Made by a program: the position numbers and the translations under genes. DNA of 64,000 nucleotides, from NCBI RefSeq assembly GCF_032193805.1, contig NZ_JAVBIK010000001.1:3183001-3247000 (forward strand), given 5' to 3'. How positions within the stretch are numbered: the first letter of the stretch is position 1; every line of letters begins with the position of its first letter. The notes beneath the pieces are model-generated. The model was not told the origin of the DNA, ran no database searches, and saw only the letters and a list, made by a program, of their open reading frames with translations. This DNA is from Rhodoferax potami (GTDB lineage: Bacteria; Pseudomonadota; Gammaproteobacteria; Burkholderiales; Burkholderiaceae_C). This document shows positions 55,242 to 64,000 of the stretch, piece by piece.

Positions 55242-56582
55242 ATGTCCCTCATCGAAACCCAGATGGCCGCTCCCACCGCAGCGGGCGCCGAGCAACCACC
55301 ACAAGGCCAGGCTGCTGAAGCTGCCTTTAATCTGCACGAAGCCGCGCTGGCCTACCACCGCGCCCGTGATTCAGACGACATCGGCGGCAAGATCGAGATC
55401 CATGTCACCAAGCCCGTGGGCAGCCAGGACGACCTGTCCTTGGCCTACTCGCCCGGTGTGGCCGTGCCCTGCCTCGAGATTGAGCGCGACCCCGAGCTTG
55501 CGTACCAATACACCGCCAAAGGCAACCTGGTGGCTGTGATCACCAACGGCACCGCGGTGCTGGGTCTGGGCAACATTGGTGCGCTGGCCGGCAAGCCGGT
55601 GATGGAAGGCAAGGCCGTGCTGTTCAAACGCTTTGCCGGCATCGATGCGTTTGACATCGAGATCGACGAGACCGACCCGCAAAAACTCATTAACACCATT
55701 GCCAGCCTGCACCCCACGTTTGGCGGCATCAACCTCGAAGACATCAAGGCGCCCGAGTGCTTTGAGATCGAGCGCGCGCTGCGGGCCCGCTTGTCGATCC
55801 CTGTGTTTCATGACGACCAACACGGCACCGCCATCGTGGTGGCCGCCGGCTTGATCAATGCGCTGCGCCTGCAAGGCAAAACCCTGGAAGCTGCGACCCT
55901 GGTGTGCAACGGCGCGGGTGCCGCTGCCAACGCCTGCCTGGAGTTGCTGGTCAGCCTGGGTGCCAAAAAATCCAACATCGTGGTGTGCGACTCCAAGGGC
56001 GTAATTTACGTAGGCCGTGGCGCCAAGGGCGATGACGGCGAAAAAGCCGCTTGGGCCCGCGACACTGCCGCCCGCACCCTAGCCGATGCGCTGCAAGGCG
56101 CCGATGTGTTTCTGGGCCTGTCCGGCCCCGGTGTGGTCAGCCAAGACATGGTGCGCAGCATGGCCGCCAAGCCGGTGGTGTTTGCGTTGGCCAACCCTGA
56201 GCCTGAAATCCGCCCTGAACTGGTCATGGCTGCCGCGGCAGACGCCATCACCGCCACCGGCCGGTCAGACTACCCCAACCAGGTCAATAACGCACTGTGC
56301 TTCCCGTACCTGTTCCGCGCTGCGCTGGACGTGGGCGCGCCGCAAATCAATGAAGACATGAAGAAGGCCGCGGTGTTGGCGCTGGCCGATCTGGCCCGTG
56401 AAGACGCTGCCTTCAGCAAAGACAAGCTTCTGCCCACTTTGCTGGACAAGCGCTTGTTGCAAAGCGTGTCCTTGCGGGTGGCTCAAGCCGCAGTGAACAG
56501 CGGCAGCGCCCGCCGCCCGTTTGATGCAGTGAGCTACCAAGCCCGCTTGGAGCAACTGGCCCGCAAACTGGCCCGGACCTGA
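55242..56582 (+). CDS. NAD(P)-dependent malic enzyme (short form)
   Basis: A 446-residue malic enzyme converting malate to pyruvate and CO2. Motifs are [90 protein letters not shown] (dinucleotide binding) and the NPEPEI segment. It lacks the C-terminal phosphotransacetylase domain of MaeB-type long forms. I start at the ATG at 55242; an earlier in-frame ATG would overlap thyA's leader. Confidence 0.9.
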   Translation: MSLIETQMAAPTAAGAEQPPQGQAAEAAFNLHEAALAYHRARDSDDIGGKIEIHVTKPVGSQDDLSLAYSPGVAVPCLEIERDPELAYQYTAKGNLVAVITNGTAVLGLGNIGALAGKPVMEGKAVLFKRFAGIDAFDIEIDETDPQKLINTIASLHPTFGGINLEDIKAPECFEIERALRARLSIPVFHDDQHGTAIVVAAGLINALRLQGKTLEAATLVCNGAGAAANACLELLVSLGAKKSNIVVCDSKGVIYVGRGAKGDDGEKAAWARDTAARTLADALQGADVFLGLSGPGVVSQDMVRSMAAKPVVFALANPEPEIRPELVMAAAADAITATGRSDYPNQVNNALCFPYLFRAALDVGAPQINEDMKKAAVLALADLAREDAAFSKDKLLPTLLDKRLLQSVSLRVAQAAVNSGSARRPFDAVSYQARLEQLARKLART

Positions 56583-56597
56583 TTGCTACAGGCCGGG

Positions 56598-57755
56598 TCA
56601 GGTCATCCGGTCGAGCGCTGCGGCCAGTGCCAGCAGCGCCAGCAGGATGACCACTACTACTGGCATCACCGCGCCCAAGCCGGCCCAGGTAGCTAGCAGC
56701 CCGAAACCTGCGGGAATGACCGAGCCACCGGCGTAGGAAAAGGTCATTTGCCGGCCAATGACGGTGCGGGCCACGTCTTCCGGAAAGCGGCGTGCGGTCT
56801 CGTGCATGAGCGACGGGAATATCGGCGCACAGCCCAAGCCCATGAGCACCAGCCCGAAGCTGGCCGCGCCGCCAAACACGCCGGGCAGTGCAAACATCAG
56901 CGCACCCGCCGCAGCCACCCAAATGCCCAGCCGCACCAGCCGGCGGTTGCCCAGCCGGTTGGCGATCAGCCCCACCGCAAAACGCCCGGCGGTGATAGAG
57001 CCGAAATACACCGACACCCAGATGCCGGCCTGCGCCTGCGTAAGGCTACGGTCGGTCACCAGAATACTGGCCGCCCACAGGCCAGTGCCCATCTCGGCCG
57101 CTACATAAAACAAAAACAAGGTGGGCGCCAACCAAGTAGCCAGCGGGCGCACGGGTTTGAAAGCCGCCTCGCCATGCGTGTCTTCACTGGCTGGCGGCTT
57201 GGCGTGTTCTTTAGCCCAGAGCGCCAGCGTGCCAAACAGTGCCACGGCGAGCGTCAATTGCATCAGCCCGATGCTGCGCACCCCGAGCGCCCAGCCGCCA
57301 CTGCTGGCGAGTGCCATGCCCATGATCAGTGGGCCGGTGGTAGCCCCCACGCCCCAGAAGCCATGCAGCCAGTTCATGTGGCGGGACGAATAGTGGGCCG
57401 CTACAAAGTGGTTCAAGCTGGCATCCACCGCGCCAGCACCCAAGCCCAGCGGCACCGCAAGTGCTACCAGCCAGCCGAAAGAGGGCGCGACCGAAAAGCC
57501 TAGCAAGGCCAGTGCTGTCATCAGGCAACTGGTAGCCACCACGGCACCGGTGCCCATGCGCTTGGCAATCGCCCCCGCAAAAAAGCTTGCGGTAGCCGAG
57601 CAAATGGTCATGGTGATGGTGATAGCACCCACCGCCGCCAAGGGCTGGCCCATGTCGGTGCGAATGGCAGGCCACGCTACACCCAGAATGCCGTCCGGCA
57701 GCCCCAAACTGATGAAGGACACATACACAATGCCCAGAAGAATCAAATGCGCCAC
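56598..57755 (-). CDS. Major facilitator superfamily transporter
   Basis: A 385-residue protein with about twelve hydrophobic segments. Near the N-terminus is GIVYVSFISLGLPDGILGVAWPAIRTDMG, and a loop-2 region FFAGAIAKRMGTGAVV corresponds to the MFS GX3D-type motif. The central cytoplasmic loop is charged. Starts with GTG 3 bp after the FAD oxidase stop, so likely co-transcribed with it. Substrate unknown; a sugar or organic-acid exporter/importer is possible. Confidence 0.82.
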   Translation of the reverse strand: MAHLILLGIVYVSFISLGLPDGILGVAWPAIRTDMGQPLAAVGAITITMTICSATASFFAGAIAKRMGTGAVVATSCLMTALALLGFSVAPSFGWLVALAVPLGLGAGAVDASLNHFVAAHYSSRHMNWLHGFWGVGATTGPLIMGMALASSGGWALGVRSIGLMQLTLAVALFGTLALWAKEHAKPPASEDTHGEAAFKPVRPLATWLAPTLFLFYVAAEMGTGLWAASILVTDRSLTQAQAGIWVSVYFGSITAGRFAVGLIANRLGNRRLVRLGIWVAAAGALMFALPGVFGGAASFGLVLMGLGCAPIFPSLMHETARRFPEDVARTVIGRQMTFSYAGGSVIPAGFGLLATWAGLGAVMPVVVVILLALLALAAALDRMT

Positions 57756-57758
57756 AAG

Positions 57759-59195
57759 CTAGTCAACAGCGAGCACTCGGCCCGGGTTCAACAGGTTGTG
57801 GGGGTCCAGCGCGCCCTTGATGGCGCGCATGGCGCCCAAGGCCACGGGTGATTTGTGGTGGGCCAGCTTTTCGCGTTTCAAGCTGCCGATGCCGTGCTCT
57901 GCCGAAATCGAGCCGTTGTAGCGGTCCACCACTTCGTAGACCAGCGCATTGATCGGACCTTCCTGATCACGCAAAAACGCTTCGGCATCTGCGCTGTCAG
58001 GGGCCTGTACGTTGTAGTGCAGGTTGCCGTCGCCCAAGTGGCCGTAGTTGACCAGCCGCGCGCCGGGAAAGTGTTGTTCCAGCAGTGCATCGGTTTCTGC
58101 CACAAAGGCCGGGATGCGTGACACTGCAATCGAGATATCGTGCTTGATGTTCAGGCCCTCTTGGGCCTGGGCCAGCGGAATGCTCTCGCGGATGTGCCAC
58201 AGCGCGCGGGCCTGGGCAATGTTTTCTGCCACCACGGCGTCGAGCACACAGCCTTGCTCGAGTGCGGCTTCCAGCAGGCGCTCGAACTGCTCACGCGCAT
58301 GGCTTTCAGACTCGTGATCTGAGTTCTCGAGCACCACGCAGTAAGGACTCATTCCACCAAACGGCACGTTTTGCTGCGGAAAGTGTTTGCGCACCAGGCC
58401 CAGCGCAAAGTCGCCCATCACCTCAAAGCCGGTGAGGCCGGCGTTCAGGTGTTTGTGGGCCAGGCCCAGCAACTCCACCGCAGCATCGAGCGAGGGCACG
58501 GCCGCAAACGCGGTGAGCTGCGAAGCCGGCATCGGGTACATGCGCAAGGTGGCCGCGGTGATCACGCCCAGCGTGCCTTCGGAGCCAATAAACAGGTGGC
58601 GCAGGTCGTAGCCGGTGTTGTCTTTGCGCAGGCCGGTCAAGCCGCTCCAGACTTCGCCTTGCGCAGTCACCACCTCCAGGCCAAGGCACAGTTCGCGGGT
58701 GTTGCCGTAGCGCACCACTTGGGTACCGCCGGCATTGGTGGCCAGGTTGCCGCCAATGGTGCAGCTGCCCTCGGCAGCCAAGCTCAGGGGGAATAAAAAG
58801 CCTTCTTTCTCGCAGGCCTCTTGCAGGGTTTGCAGCACGCAGCCGGCCTCTACCGTCACGGTCAGGTTGGCCGCGTCGATGGTGCGGATACGGTTCAGGC
58901 GCTGCAGGCTCAGCAGCACTTGGGTGCCGCTGGCATCGGGAATCGAGCCCACCACCATGCCGGTGTTGCCGCCCTGCGGCACCAAGCTCACACCGGCTGC
59001 CGCGCAGGCTTTGACCACTGCGGCAACTTCTTCAGTCGTGCCCGGGCGCACCACCGCCAAGGCGCGTCCGCGCTCGCGTTTGCGCCAGTCTTGCTCGTAA
59101 GCGGTGAGGTCGCCCTCGGTCAGTACATGCGCATCGCCCACGAGGGTGCGCAGGGTGGCGCGCAAGGTATCGCGCAAAGTGTCAGTGGCAGTCAT
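57759..59195 (-). CDS. FAD-linked oxidase (GlcD/D-2-hydroxyacid dehydrogenase family)
   Basis: A 478-residue FAD_binding_4 plus FAD-oxidase C protein. FAD-contacting segments are VPQGGNTGMVVGSIPD and GGNLATNAGGTQVVRYGNTRELCLGLEVV; the C-terminal part has VNYGHLGDGNLHYNVQ and ISAEHGIGSLKREKLAHH, metal/substrate motifs of D-lactate, D-2-hydroxyglutarate and glycolate dehydrogenases. Overlaps the upstream DUF2069 stop by ATGA. Specific substrate unknown. Confidence 0.87.
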   Translation of the reverse strand: MTATDTLRDTLRATLRTLVGDAHVLTEGDLTAYEQDWRKRERGRALAVVRPGTTEEVAAVVKACAAAGVSLVPQGGNTGMVVGSIPDASGTQVLLSLQRLNRIRTIDAANLTVTVEAGCVLQTLQEACEKEGFLFPLSLAAEGSCTIGGNLATNAGGTQVVRYGNTRELCLGLEVVTAQGEVWSGLTGLRKDNTGYDLRHLFIGSEGTLGVITAATLRMYPMPASQLTAFAAVPSLDAAVELLGLAHKHLNAGLTGFEVMGDFALGLVRKHFPQQNVPFGGMSPYCVVLENSDHESESHAREQFERLLEAALEQGCVLDAVVAENIAQARALWHIRESIPLAQAQEGLNIKHDISIAVSRIPAFVAETDALLEQHFPGARLVNYGHLGDGNLHYNVQAPDSADAEAFLRDQEGPINALVYEVVDRYNGSISAEHGIGSLKREKLAHHKSPVALGAMRAIKGALDPHNLLNPGRVLAVD

Positions 59196-59614
59196 ACAGA
59201 GGGGGAGGGGGGGTGGGTCGTGTTGTCAGGATTAGGCTGCAAGGCTTTGCCCGCCTTCAGCCGCAAACGGATATGGAAAGTGCAGGCCACAAACAGCACG
59301 ATGCACAGTGCTACCTCGATCAAGGCCAGCCAATTGCCCGGCGCCTTGTCGCTCCAAGCGCGCACCACGCCTTCGGTGAAATACAGCCACACCATCAGGC
59401 TCAGCCACCGGTAGGTGTACATGCGGCTTTTGAGCAAGCCCGCCAGCGGAATACACAGGGGTAGCACCTTCAGCGCCAGCGTGCCGCGGCCGGTAGGGGC
59501 CAGCCACAGCTCCCAGACAAGGCCCAGCACGATCAGGCCGATCAGGCTAGCAACAGCAGCCCAGCGGGCAGCAACAACATAGGGGGCAGGGGTAGCAGCA
59601 GTCACGGGGCGCAC
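59192..59614 (-). CDS. DUF2069 membrane protein
   Basis: A 140-residue protein with four hydrophobic segments (WAAVASLIGLIVLGLVWELWLAP, LALKVLPLCIPLAGLL, WLSLMVWLYFTEGVVRAW, ALIEVALCIVLFVACTF), typical of DUF2069. Starts with GTG. Coupled by a 4-bp overlap to the FAD oxidase. Function unknown; conserved in betaproteobacteria. Confidence 0.82.
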   Translation of the reverse strand: MRPVTAATPAPYVVAARWAAVASLIGLIVLGLVWELWLAPTGRGTLALKVLPLCIPLAGLLKSRMYTYRWLSLMVWLYFTEGVVRAWSDKAPGNWLALIEVALCIVLFVACTFHIRLRLKAGKALQPNPDNTTHPPSPSV

Positions 59615-59762
59615 CGATTCGTGTGGAGGCGCGTAGCTTAAGCCAAATGGCGGCGCCGCTTAGCGCAAGTGGGCTTGTTTGCCGTTGGTGGGACGCCCTA
59701 TTGCCAGAGCTCCTGCACTGGTTTACGGTACGGGCAGCCCGATAGTCGGGCCTAGGGGTTTC

Positions 59763-60557
59763 ATGGGGTTTGCCAAATGCATTTTTTACGCGGTGTTGGC
59801 CTGTGGGGGGCTGACCATGGGGGCTGCCGCGCACGCACAGTGCACCCGCATGGTGGTGGCGGCTGACCCGACCTACCCGCCATTGCATTGGTATGACGGC
59901 GAAACCCTGCAAGGCGCCAGCATCGAGATTGCCAAGCGGGTACTCACCGATTTAAAAATCGACTTTGAAATCCGCAGCCCGGGCCCTTTCCCACGGGTGA
60001 TGGCGTTGGCAGAGCGCGGCGAGGTCGACATGGTGGCCACGCTCAAGAAAACCCCTGAGCGCGAAGCCTTTTTGCTGTACCCCAAAACGGTGGTGCTGCA
60101 AAACCCAGTCGCGGCTTTTACGATGCGCAACCTGCCGTGGGTCTACCGCGACCGCGCGGATCTGATTGGCCGGCGCGGCGCCATTGCACGCGGCAACGTA
60201 TTTGGCGGGGGGCTGGATGAATACATCCACGAAAAACTCAGCGTGCAAGAAGTCAGCCGGCCCGAGGCCAGCTTCGGGCTCATGGAGCTCGGGCGCGTGG
60301 AGTACTTTATTACCGGCTACTACACCGGCATGGCCCTGCTCTGGAAGCGGGGCGACAACACCGGCTTTGTGGCCGTGGAACCCTTTTTGGTAGATACCCC
60401 CAACTACCTGGCCCTGACTCGCAAAGGCAACTGCGCCGACAAGCTCGAGCAGATTGACGCGCGCCTGGCCGTGCTCAAAAAGGCCGGTGTGTTGGATGAG
60501 ATTTTGCGCGCCAGCATCCAGCGCTGGAAGGCCCGCCCGGTGATGGTGGAGCGATAG
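59763..60557 (+). CDS. Periplasmic solute-binding protein (SBP_bac_3 type)
   Basis: A 264-residue secreted protein. The signal peptide is MGFAKCIFYAVLACGGLTMGAAAHA, cleaved before QCTRMVV. The binding domain has VVAADPTYPPLHWYDGETLQGASIEIAKRVL and EVDMVATLKKTPEREAFLLYP, as in amino-acid-type binding proteins. No permease or ATPase genes lie beside it, so it may be an orphan or act in signalling. The 59763 ATG is chosen because it gives a clean signal peptide. Confidence 0.78.
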   Translation: MGFAKCIFYAVLACGGLTMGAAAHAQCTRMVVAADPTYPPLHWYDGETLQGASIEIAKRVLTDLKIDFEIRSPGPFPRVMALAERGEVDMVATLKKTPEREAFLLYPKTVVLQNPVAAFTMRNLPWVYRDRADLIGRRGAIARGNVFGGGLDEYIHEKLSVQEVSRPEASFGLMELGRVEYFITGYYTGMALLWKRGDNTGFVAVEPFLVDTPNYLALTRKGNCADKLEQIDARLAVLKKAGVLDEILRASIQRWKARPVMVER

Positions 60558-60573
60558 CCTGCCAGCCGGTGGC

Positions 60574-61812
60574 ATGATTCGGCCCATGCAAGCCAAACCC
60601 CTGTTTACCTCTTGGTTGAAAGACATCGCCAGCATTCCGTGGCGAGACGCGGCCGTCATGCTGCGCGAGCGTTTCCGTGAGGACCGGCTCGGCCTCACCG
60701 CCAGCAGCCTGACCTTTACCACCACGATTGCGCTGGTGCCCCTGATCACGGTGGCGCTGGCAGTGTTTACCGCCTTCCCGATGTTTGCCAAGTTTCAGGA
60801 TGTGCTGCAGCGCTGGCTGATCGAGAGCCTGGTGCCCGACAACATTGCCCGCCAAGTGCTGGGCTACCTGAACCAGTTTGCCGGCAAGGCCAGCCGACTG
60901 GGGGTGGCCGGGCTCGCAATATTGCTGGGCACTGCGTTGGCGTTGATATTCACCATCGACCGCACACTCAACAGCATCTGGCGCGTGAAAAAGCCCCGAC
61001 CGTTTGGCCAGCGTGTGTTGGTCTACTGGGCTGCTGTGACCCTGGGGCCCCTGTTGCTGGGGGCCAGCCTGTCGATTACCTCGTATGCCATCACGGCCTC
61101 CAAGGGGGTGGTGGGTGGCTTGCCGGGGGGCATCACGTTTTTGCTCGATAGCCTGCAGTTCGGGCTGGTGGCGGCTGGCACCGCGGCCATGTTTCATTAC
61201 GTGCCCAACACCTATGTGCGCTGGGGCCATGCGTGGATGGGTGGGCTGTTTGTGTCTGCAGGCATGGAGCTGGCGCGCAAGGGGCTGGCCATGTACCTTG
61301 CCAAGGTGCCAACGTATTCGGTGGTGTACGGTGCGTTTGCCACCGTGCCGATTTTGCTGATCTGGATCTATGTGGCCTGGGTCATCGTGCTGCTAGGTGC
61401 CGCACTCACGGCCTATTTGCCCAGCCTATTGGCTGGTGTGCCACGCCGCAAGCTGGGTCACGGCTGGCAGTTTCAGCTGGCGCTCGAGGTGCTGCAGATG
61501 CTGGACACGGCCAAAGGCGCCGAAGACCGCGGGCTGACCTTGTCGACCCTGCGCCTGGCTCTGCGGGTGGACTCGCAACGCCTAGAGCCGGTGCTGCAAA
61601 CCCTGCAAGAGCTGGACTGGGTAGGCCAGCTGCAAGAGTCCACCGACCGAGATGGCCAAGCACGCTATGTATTGCTAGCCGATCTGGGCCAAACCGTGCT
61701 GGAGCCCCTGATGCAGCGCCTGCTGCTGACGCCCGAGCCGTTTACTGAGAATTTATGGAAATTAGGCCGCTGGCGCACGACCAGTGTGCGTGAGGCGCTA
61801 CAGAAAGAGTAG
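60574..61812 (+). CDS. YihY/virulence factor BrkB family membrane protein
   Basis: A 412-residue protein with a YihY (BrkB) domain of six hydrophobic segments (ALVPLITVALAVFTAF, LGVAGLAILLGTALALIFTI, VYWAAVTLGPLLLGASLSIT and others, ending near VAWVIVLLGAALTAYLPSLL) and a ~115-residue soluble tail with a winged-helix-like region. Once called ribonuclease BN by error. An ATG four codons later (60586) is possible. Function unknown. Confidence 0.85.
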   Translation: MIRPMQAKPLFTSWLKDIASIPWRDAAVMLRERFREDRLGLTASSLTFTTTIALVPLITVALAVFTAFPMFAKFQDVLQRWLIESLVPDNIARQVLGYLNQFAGKASRLGVAGLAILLGTALALIFTIDRTLNSIWRVKKPRPFGQRVLVYWAAVTLGPLLLGASLSITSYAITASKGVVGGLPGGITFLLDSLQFGLVAAGTAAMFHYVPNTYVRWGHAWMGGLFVSAGMELARKGLAMYLAKVPTYSVVYGAFATVPILLIWIYVAWVIVLLGAALTAYLPSLLAGVPRRKLGHGWQFQLALEVLQMLDTAKGAEDRGLTLSTLRLALRVDSQRLEPVLQTLQELDWVGQLQESTDRDGQARYVLLADLGQTVLEPLMQRLLLTPEPFTENLWKLGRWRTTSVREALQKE

Positions 61813-62011
61813 CAAAGGGGTTGGTTGTTTGACCGTGTTTGCTGCCAATTACCGCTAGCTGGGCGCCTTTCGAAACTAGAACTCTTGGCCGTTTGGGTCA
61901 CTTCAGCTATGCAGCGGGAGCTGTCCTCCACGTACCGTATTTGTTCATCGCGGTCTTACGCACTAGCGCCACTGAATACTTCCAAAGTGCAAATCAGGCT
62001 ACAGTCTCGAC

Positions 62012-63073
62012 ATGGCGGACAGAGATTCAAGTCAGAAGACCGGTTCACGGGGGCAGAAGTGGCTCCTTGCCCACGTCGAGGAGCATCCACATTGGTTATC
62101 GAGAGAGCTTAGCGAAGACTTTGGCATCGACGCTGAGTTTGAGACAACTGACCCCAGTATTTCCGGCCACATACTGAAGGTCCAAGTTAAATCATCTGAG
62201 CAGGTAGAACGGCGGGATGGGGCGATCAAGTTCATCATCGAGCGCAAGTACCTTGAGTATGCAGATGCGTGTCGATATCCGCTCATCTTGGTTCGTGTTG
62301 ACACCACTTCCAAAGAGGCTTGGTATCTCTGGCTACAAGACTGGTTGCTTGCCCAACGCATGACCGGCAGTCCCTTGCTGACAGAACAAATGTCCTGGAC
62401 GGTATGGGTGCCAGAGTCCCACACTGTCTCGGCTGGACTTGACTGTGAACTGAAGAAGATTGCTCGCTGGGAGGGAAGCGCGCAACTAGCGCTTAGCTTG
62501 CGTGATGCCATGCATGCCGCATTCGCAATCGGGGACAGTCACATGGTGCTTGTTCTCGCCGATGCTTTGGCGTCATGCGCGGATGGTCTTGGACAAGCGG
62601 GTCTCAACGCCGTAATCGACGAGGCTATCAAGCTTGGTGATCGCATGCGCATGACCTACGAGGGAAACGTAGTTGCCGATAAGCTATTCACTATGGTCCG
62701 CCGACGCGGAGCAGTTATAGATGCTGAGACCATAGATCGACTTGTCTTGCGGGGCGATTCCTACTCTCGTGCAGGCCTCACGTCGCTTGCAATTTTGTAC
62801 GACGACTATTTTCAGCACATCCGTTCGCTCGGTCTTCCACATCGCTACTCTAGTATGGAACGTCGTCTTGCCTACTACTGTGCCTTTCGCGAGGCACATC
62901 CCGAGCACCATTCCGGAGACGTATCAGTGGATCCGTCTGCATTCACGTTCGCTGGACTTCGGTATTGTCAGCCAGACATGTTCTGGGATAAGTACGCAAA
63001 CCGCGGCCCGTCGGCGTTACTGGACTGTCTGGAGTTAATCGAGACTGTTAGTGACAGGCCAAACGTGGCCTGA
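62012..63073 (+). CDS. DUF4365-domain protein, nuclease-like
   Basis: A 353-residue protein. Residues ~10-150 match DUF4365, with a PD-(D/E)XK-like core: DFGIDAEFE (Asp40, Glu42) and LKVQVKSS (Gln58, Lys60), then DACRYPLILVRVDTTSKEAWYLW. The C-terminal ~200 residues are helical and unrecognised. DUF4365 is often found in defence islands, sometimes fused to NTPases; here it stands alone. Composition differs from the GC-rich flanks, suggesting acquisition. The 199-bp stretch before it holds nothing I recognise. Confidence 0.72.
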   Translation: MADRDSSQKTGSRGQKWLLAHVEEHPHWLSRELSEDFGIDAEFETTDPSISGHILKVQVKSSEQVERRDGAIKFIIERKYLEYADACRYPLILVRVDTTSKEAWYLWLQDWLLAQRMTGSPLLTEQMSWTVWVPESHTVSAGLDCELKKIARWEGSAQLALSLRDAMHAAFAIGDSHMVLVLADALASCADGLGQAGLNAVIDEAIKLGDRMRMTYEGNVVADKLFTMVRRRGAVIDAETIDRLVLRGDSYSRAGLTSLAILYDDYFQHIRSLGLPHRYSSMERRLAYYCAFREAHPEHHSGDVSVDPSAFTFAGLRYCQPDMFWDKYANRGPSALLDCLELIETVSDRPNVA

Positions 63074-63375
63074 TTGCTTGCGAGCGCGTACATGTGGAGG
63101 ACCTCTGTGCTTAGGTAAGCACAGAAGTGATCGTGTAGTCGATAGGGGGCGAGCCGTGCAGTTGTGCAACCGGCTGTTAGTGTGAAGTCGCCGTTCACGA
63201 CCGTTGGTGTTGAAAGATAGATTTGGACGGTTATGGACTGGGCCGTGAACGTCTAAATTCAGCCTAGAGCTGTCTTGGTAATCAAGAAGAAAACCACCCC
63301 TAGCGCTCATAGAATATGCGCAAGTAGCTATAAAAAATATAGCAAATTACTCTCGCGAGTCGAACCAAAGTTAGT
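63074..63375. repeat. Intergenic stretch with a 22-bp palindrome and a Comamonadaceae-like hairpin
   Basis: No gene is seen in these 302 bp. TCTGTGCTTA-GG-TAAGCACAGA (63104-63125) has perfect 10-bp arms. GCTATA-AAAAA-TATAGC (63327-63343), preceded by GCGCTCATAGAATATGCGC (63304-63322), resembles interspersed hairpin repeats I recall in Comamonadaceae intergenic regions. The first could be an operator or island-end element; neither has a T-run of a terminator on the + strand. Confidence 0.5.
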
Positions 63376-63702
63376 TCAGAACATAATCTTCCCAGTCCAG
63401 ATATCCGCATACATGCGCCAGTCGCCCATCAGGCTGTAGAGCGGGCGCTTGAAGCTGGCGGGTTTGTTTTTCTCAAAGCCAAAGTGGCCTAGCCACGCAA
63501 AGCCGTAGCCGCACAGTAGCGCGTAAACAAAATATTGGGGCTTGCCCGTGATGAGCAGCATTACTAGGCAGGCCAGGCTCAGCGTGGAGCCCACAAAGTG
63601 CAGGCGGCGGCAAGTGGTGTTGCTGTGCTCGCGCAGGTAAAACGGATAAAACTCGGCAAAGCTCTGAAAACTGCGGGGGTCCACGGATGTATCGGTTGGC
63701 AT
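63376..63702 (-). CDS. DUF962/Mpo1-like membrane protein
   Basis: A 108-residue protein with FAEFYPFYLREHSNTTCRRLHFVGSTLSL, including the conserved His in EHSNTTCRRLHF, and two hydrophobic segments, then WLGHFGFEKNKPASFKRPLYSLMGDWRMY. This is the DUF962 (Mpo1-like) family. Yeast Mpo1 is a dioxygenase of phytosphingosine-derived 2-hydroxy fatty acids; the bacterial role is unproven. Confidence 0.85.
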   Translation of the reverse strand: MPTDTSVDPRSFQSFAEFYPFYLREHSNTTCRRLHFVGSTLSLACLVMLLITGKPQYFVYALLCGYGFAWLGHFGFEKNKPASFKRPLYSLMGDWRMYADIWTGKIMF

Positions 63703-63777
63703 GGGGGCTCCGGTGTCAATGTGGTCCCCATGTTCCCCTGCCCGGGCATGCCGGGCAAGAGGGTGTGCCCTAGGGGT

Positions 63778-64000
63778 TCAGACGCTGCCGACCCGGTAAA
63801 AGTGCTTGGCATAAATCATCCAGCGGCCTTCGTGCTTCATAACGTTCAGGTGGTCTTCCATGATGTTGTTAAAGAGGCGCAGGCGCACTTTCAGCACCGC
63901 CATGGTGGGCGACAAAAAGTCCACCAACAACAATTCTTCCTGGCGCGGGAAGTTGCCCTTCGCTGGTGCTTCTCGCCCTTGCACCATGTCGCGGTAAGCG
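63778..64000 (-). CDS. Partial NTF2/lumazine-binding-like protein (5' end outside window)
   Basis: The minus-strand frame ends at 63778 and stays open to the window edge; 73 C-terminal codons are visible, reading AYRDMVQGREAP...TMAVLKVRLRLFNNIMEDHLNVMKHEGRWMIYAKHFYRV. This strand pattern and the ending GRWMIYAKHFY are typical of the putative lumazine-binding (NTF2-like) family. The start codon lies beyond base 64000. Function unknown. Confidence 0.6.
   Translation of the reverse strand, partial: AYRDMVQGREAPAKGNFPRQEELLLVDFLSPTMAVLKVRLRLFNNIMEDHLNVMKHEGRWMIYAKHFYRVGSV

Overview
The window looks like a chromosomal segment of a betaproteobacterium of the order Burkholderiales, most likely Comamonadaceae (Rhodoferax/Acidovorax-like). 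The grounds are the housekeeping gene types (glnA-ntrBC with a sigma-54 promoter, thyA and folA, DUF2069, YihY, a short malic enzyme), a hairpin repeat at 63.3 kb of a kind I associate with that family, and the overall base composition. No database search was possible; family names rest on recognisable motifs and gene order.

Region 1 (1-15.8 kb) is a surface-glycan locus, all on the + strand and mostly translationally coupled. The first block (legG, a PIG-L deacetylase, legI, an acyltransferase, ptmE, ptmF, legF, ptmA) resembles the Campylobacter legionaminic-acid (ptm) locus and would make a CMP-activated nonulosonic acid. An AT-richer block follows: an unassigned glycosyltransferase-like gene, an N-acetyl-sugar amidotransferase with its own HisH/HisF pair, then the complete UDP-L-FucNAc set fnlA-fnlB-fnlC with wbuB and wbuC. 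The combination predicts a polysaccharide containing a legionaminic-type acid, L-FucNAc and an acetamidino sugar.

Region 2 (15.8-24.8 kb) is a nested transposon pile-up. Two equal-length (2471 bp) IS66-family copies lie in opposite orientation, each with its own perfect 8-bp target duplication. The left copy is itself split by an IS3-family element (1190 bp) and an IS21-family element (2101 bp). The right copy has cut the ribosome-rescue gene arfB; its two halves can be rejoined in frame across the insertion.

Region 3 (24.8-35.5 kb) holds a small basic ORF, a divergent sugar ABC-transport and catabolism cluster (kinase, permease and binding protein on the minus strand; ATPase, FucU-type mutarotase and fructose-6-phosphate-aldolase-like gene on the plus strand) and a four-gene light-repair cluster: three different photolyase/cryptochrome proteins plus a DUF2256 zinc mini-protein, joined by 4-bp stop/start overlaps. 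A DUF2726 gene follows on the other strand.

Region 4 (35.5-50.2 kb) carries a REC/HD-GYP regulator, a pseudouridine synthase, an EI24 membrane protein, a CinA-like protein, glnA with NtrC sites and a sigma-54 promoter, ntrB and ntrC, exonuclease III, small envelope proteins and a CHASE3 kinase/NarL-type regulator pair. A second copy of the same IS3-family element sits just upstream of a stand-alone receiver gene.

Region 5 (50.2-64 kb) has folA and thyA, separated by a two-gene module: a HEPN-like small protein translationally coupled to a 924-residue protein with a KGGVGR-variant ParA-type ATPase and a second P-loop ATPase. This is the best candidate in the window for an undescribed (possibly defence) system. 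After it come malic enzyme, an MFS transporter, an FAD-linked oxidase, DUF2069, a periplasmic binding protein, a YihY membrane protein, a lone DUF4365 nuclease-like gene with a flanking palindrome, a DUF962 (Mpo1-like) protein and a partial gene running off the right end.
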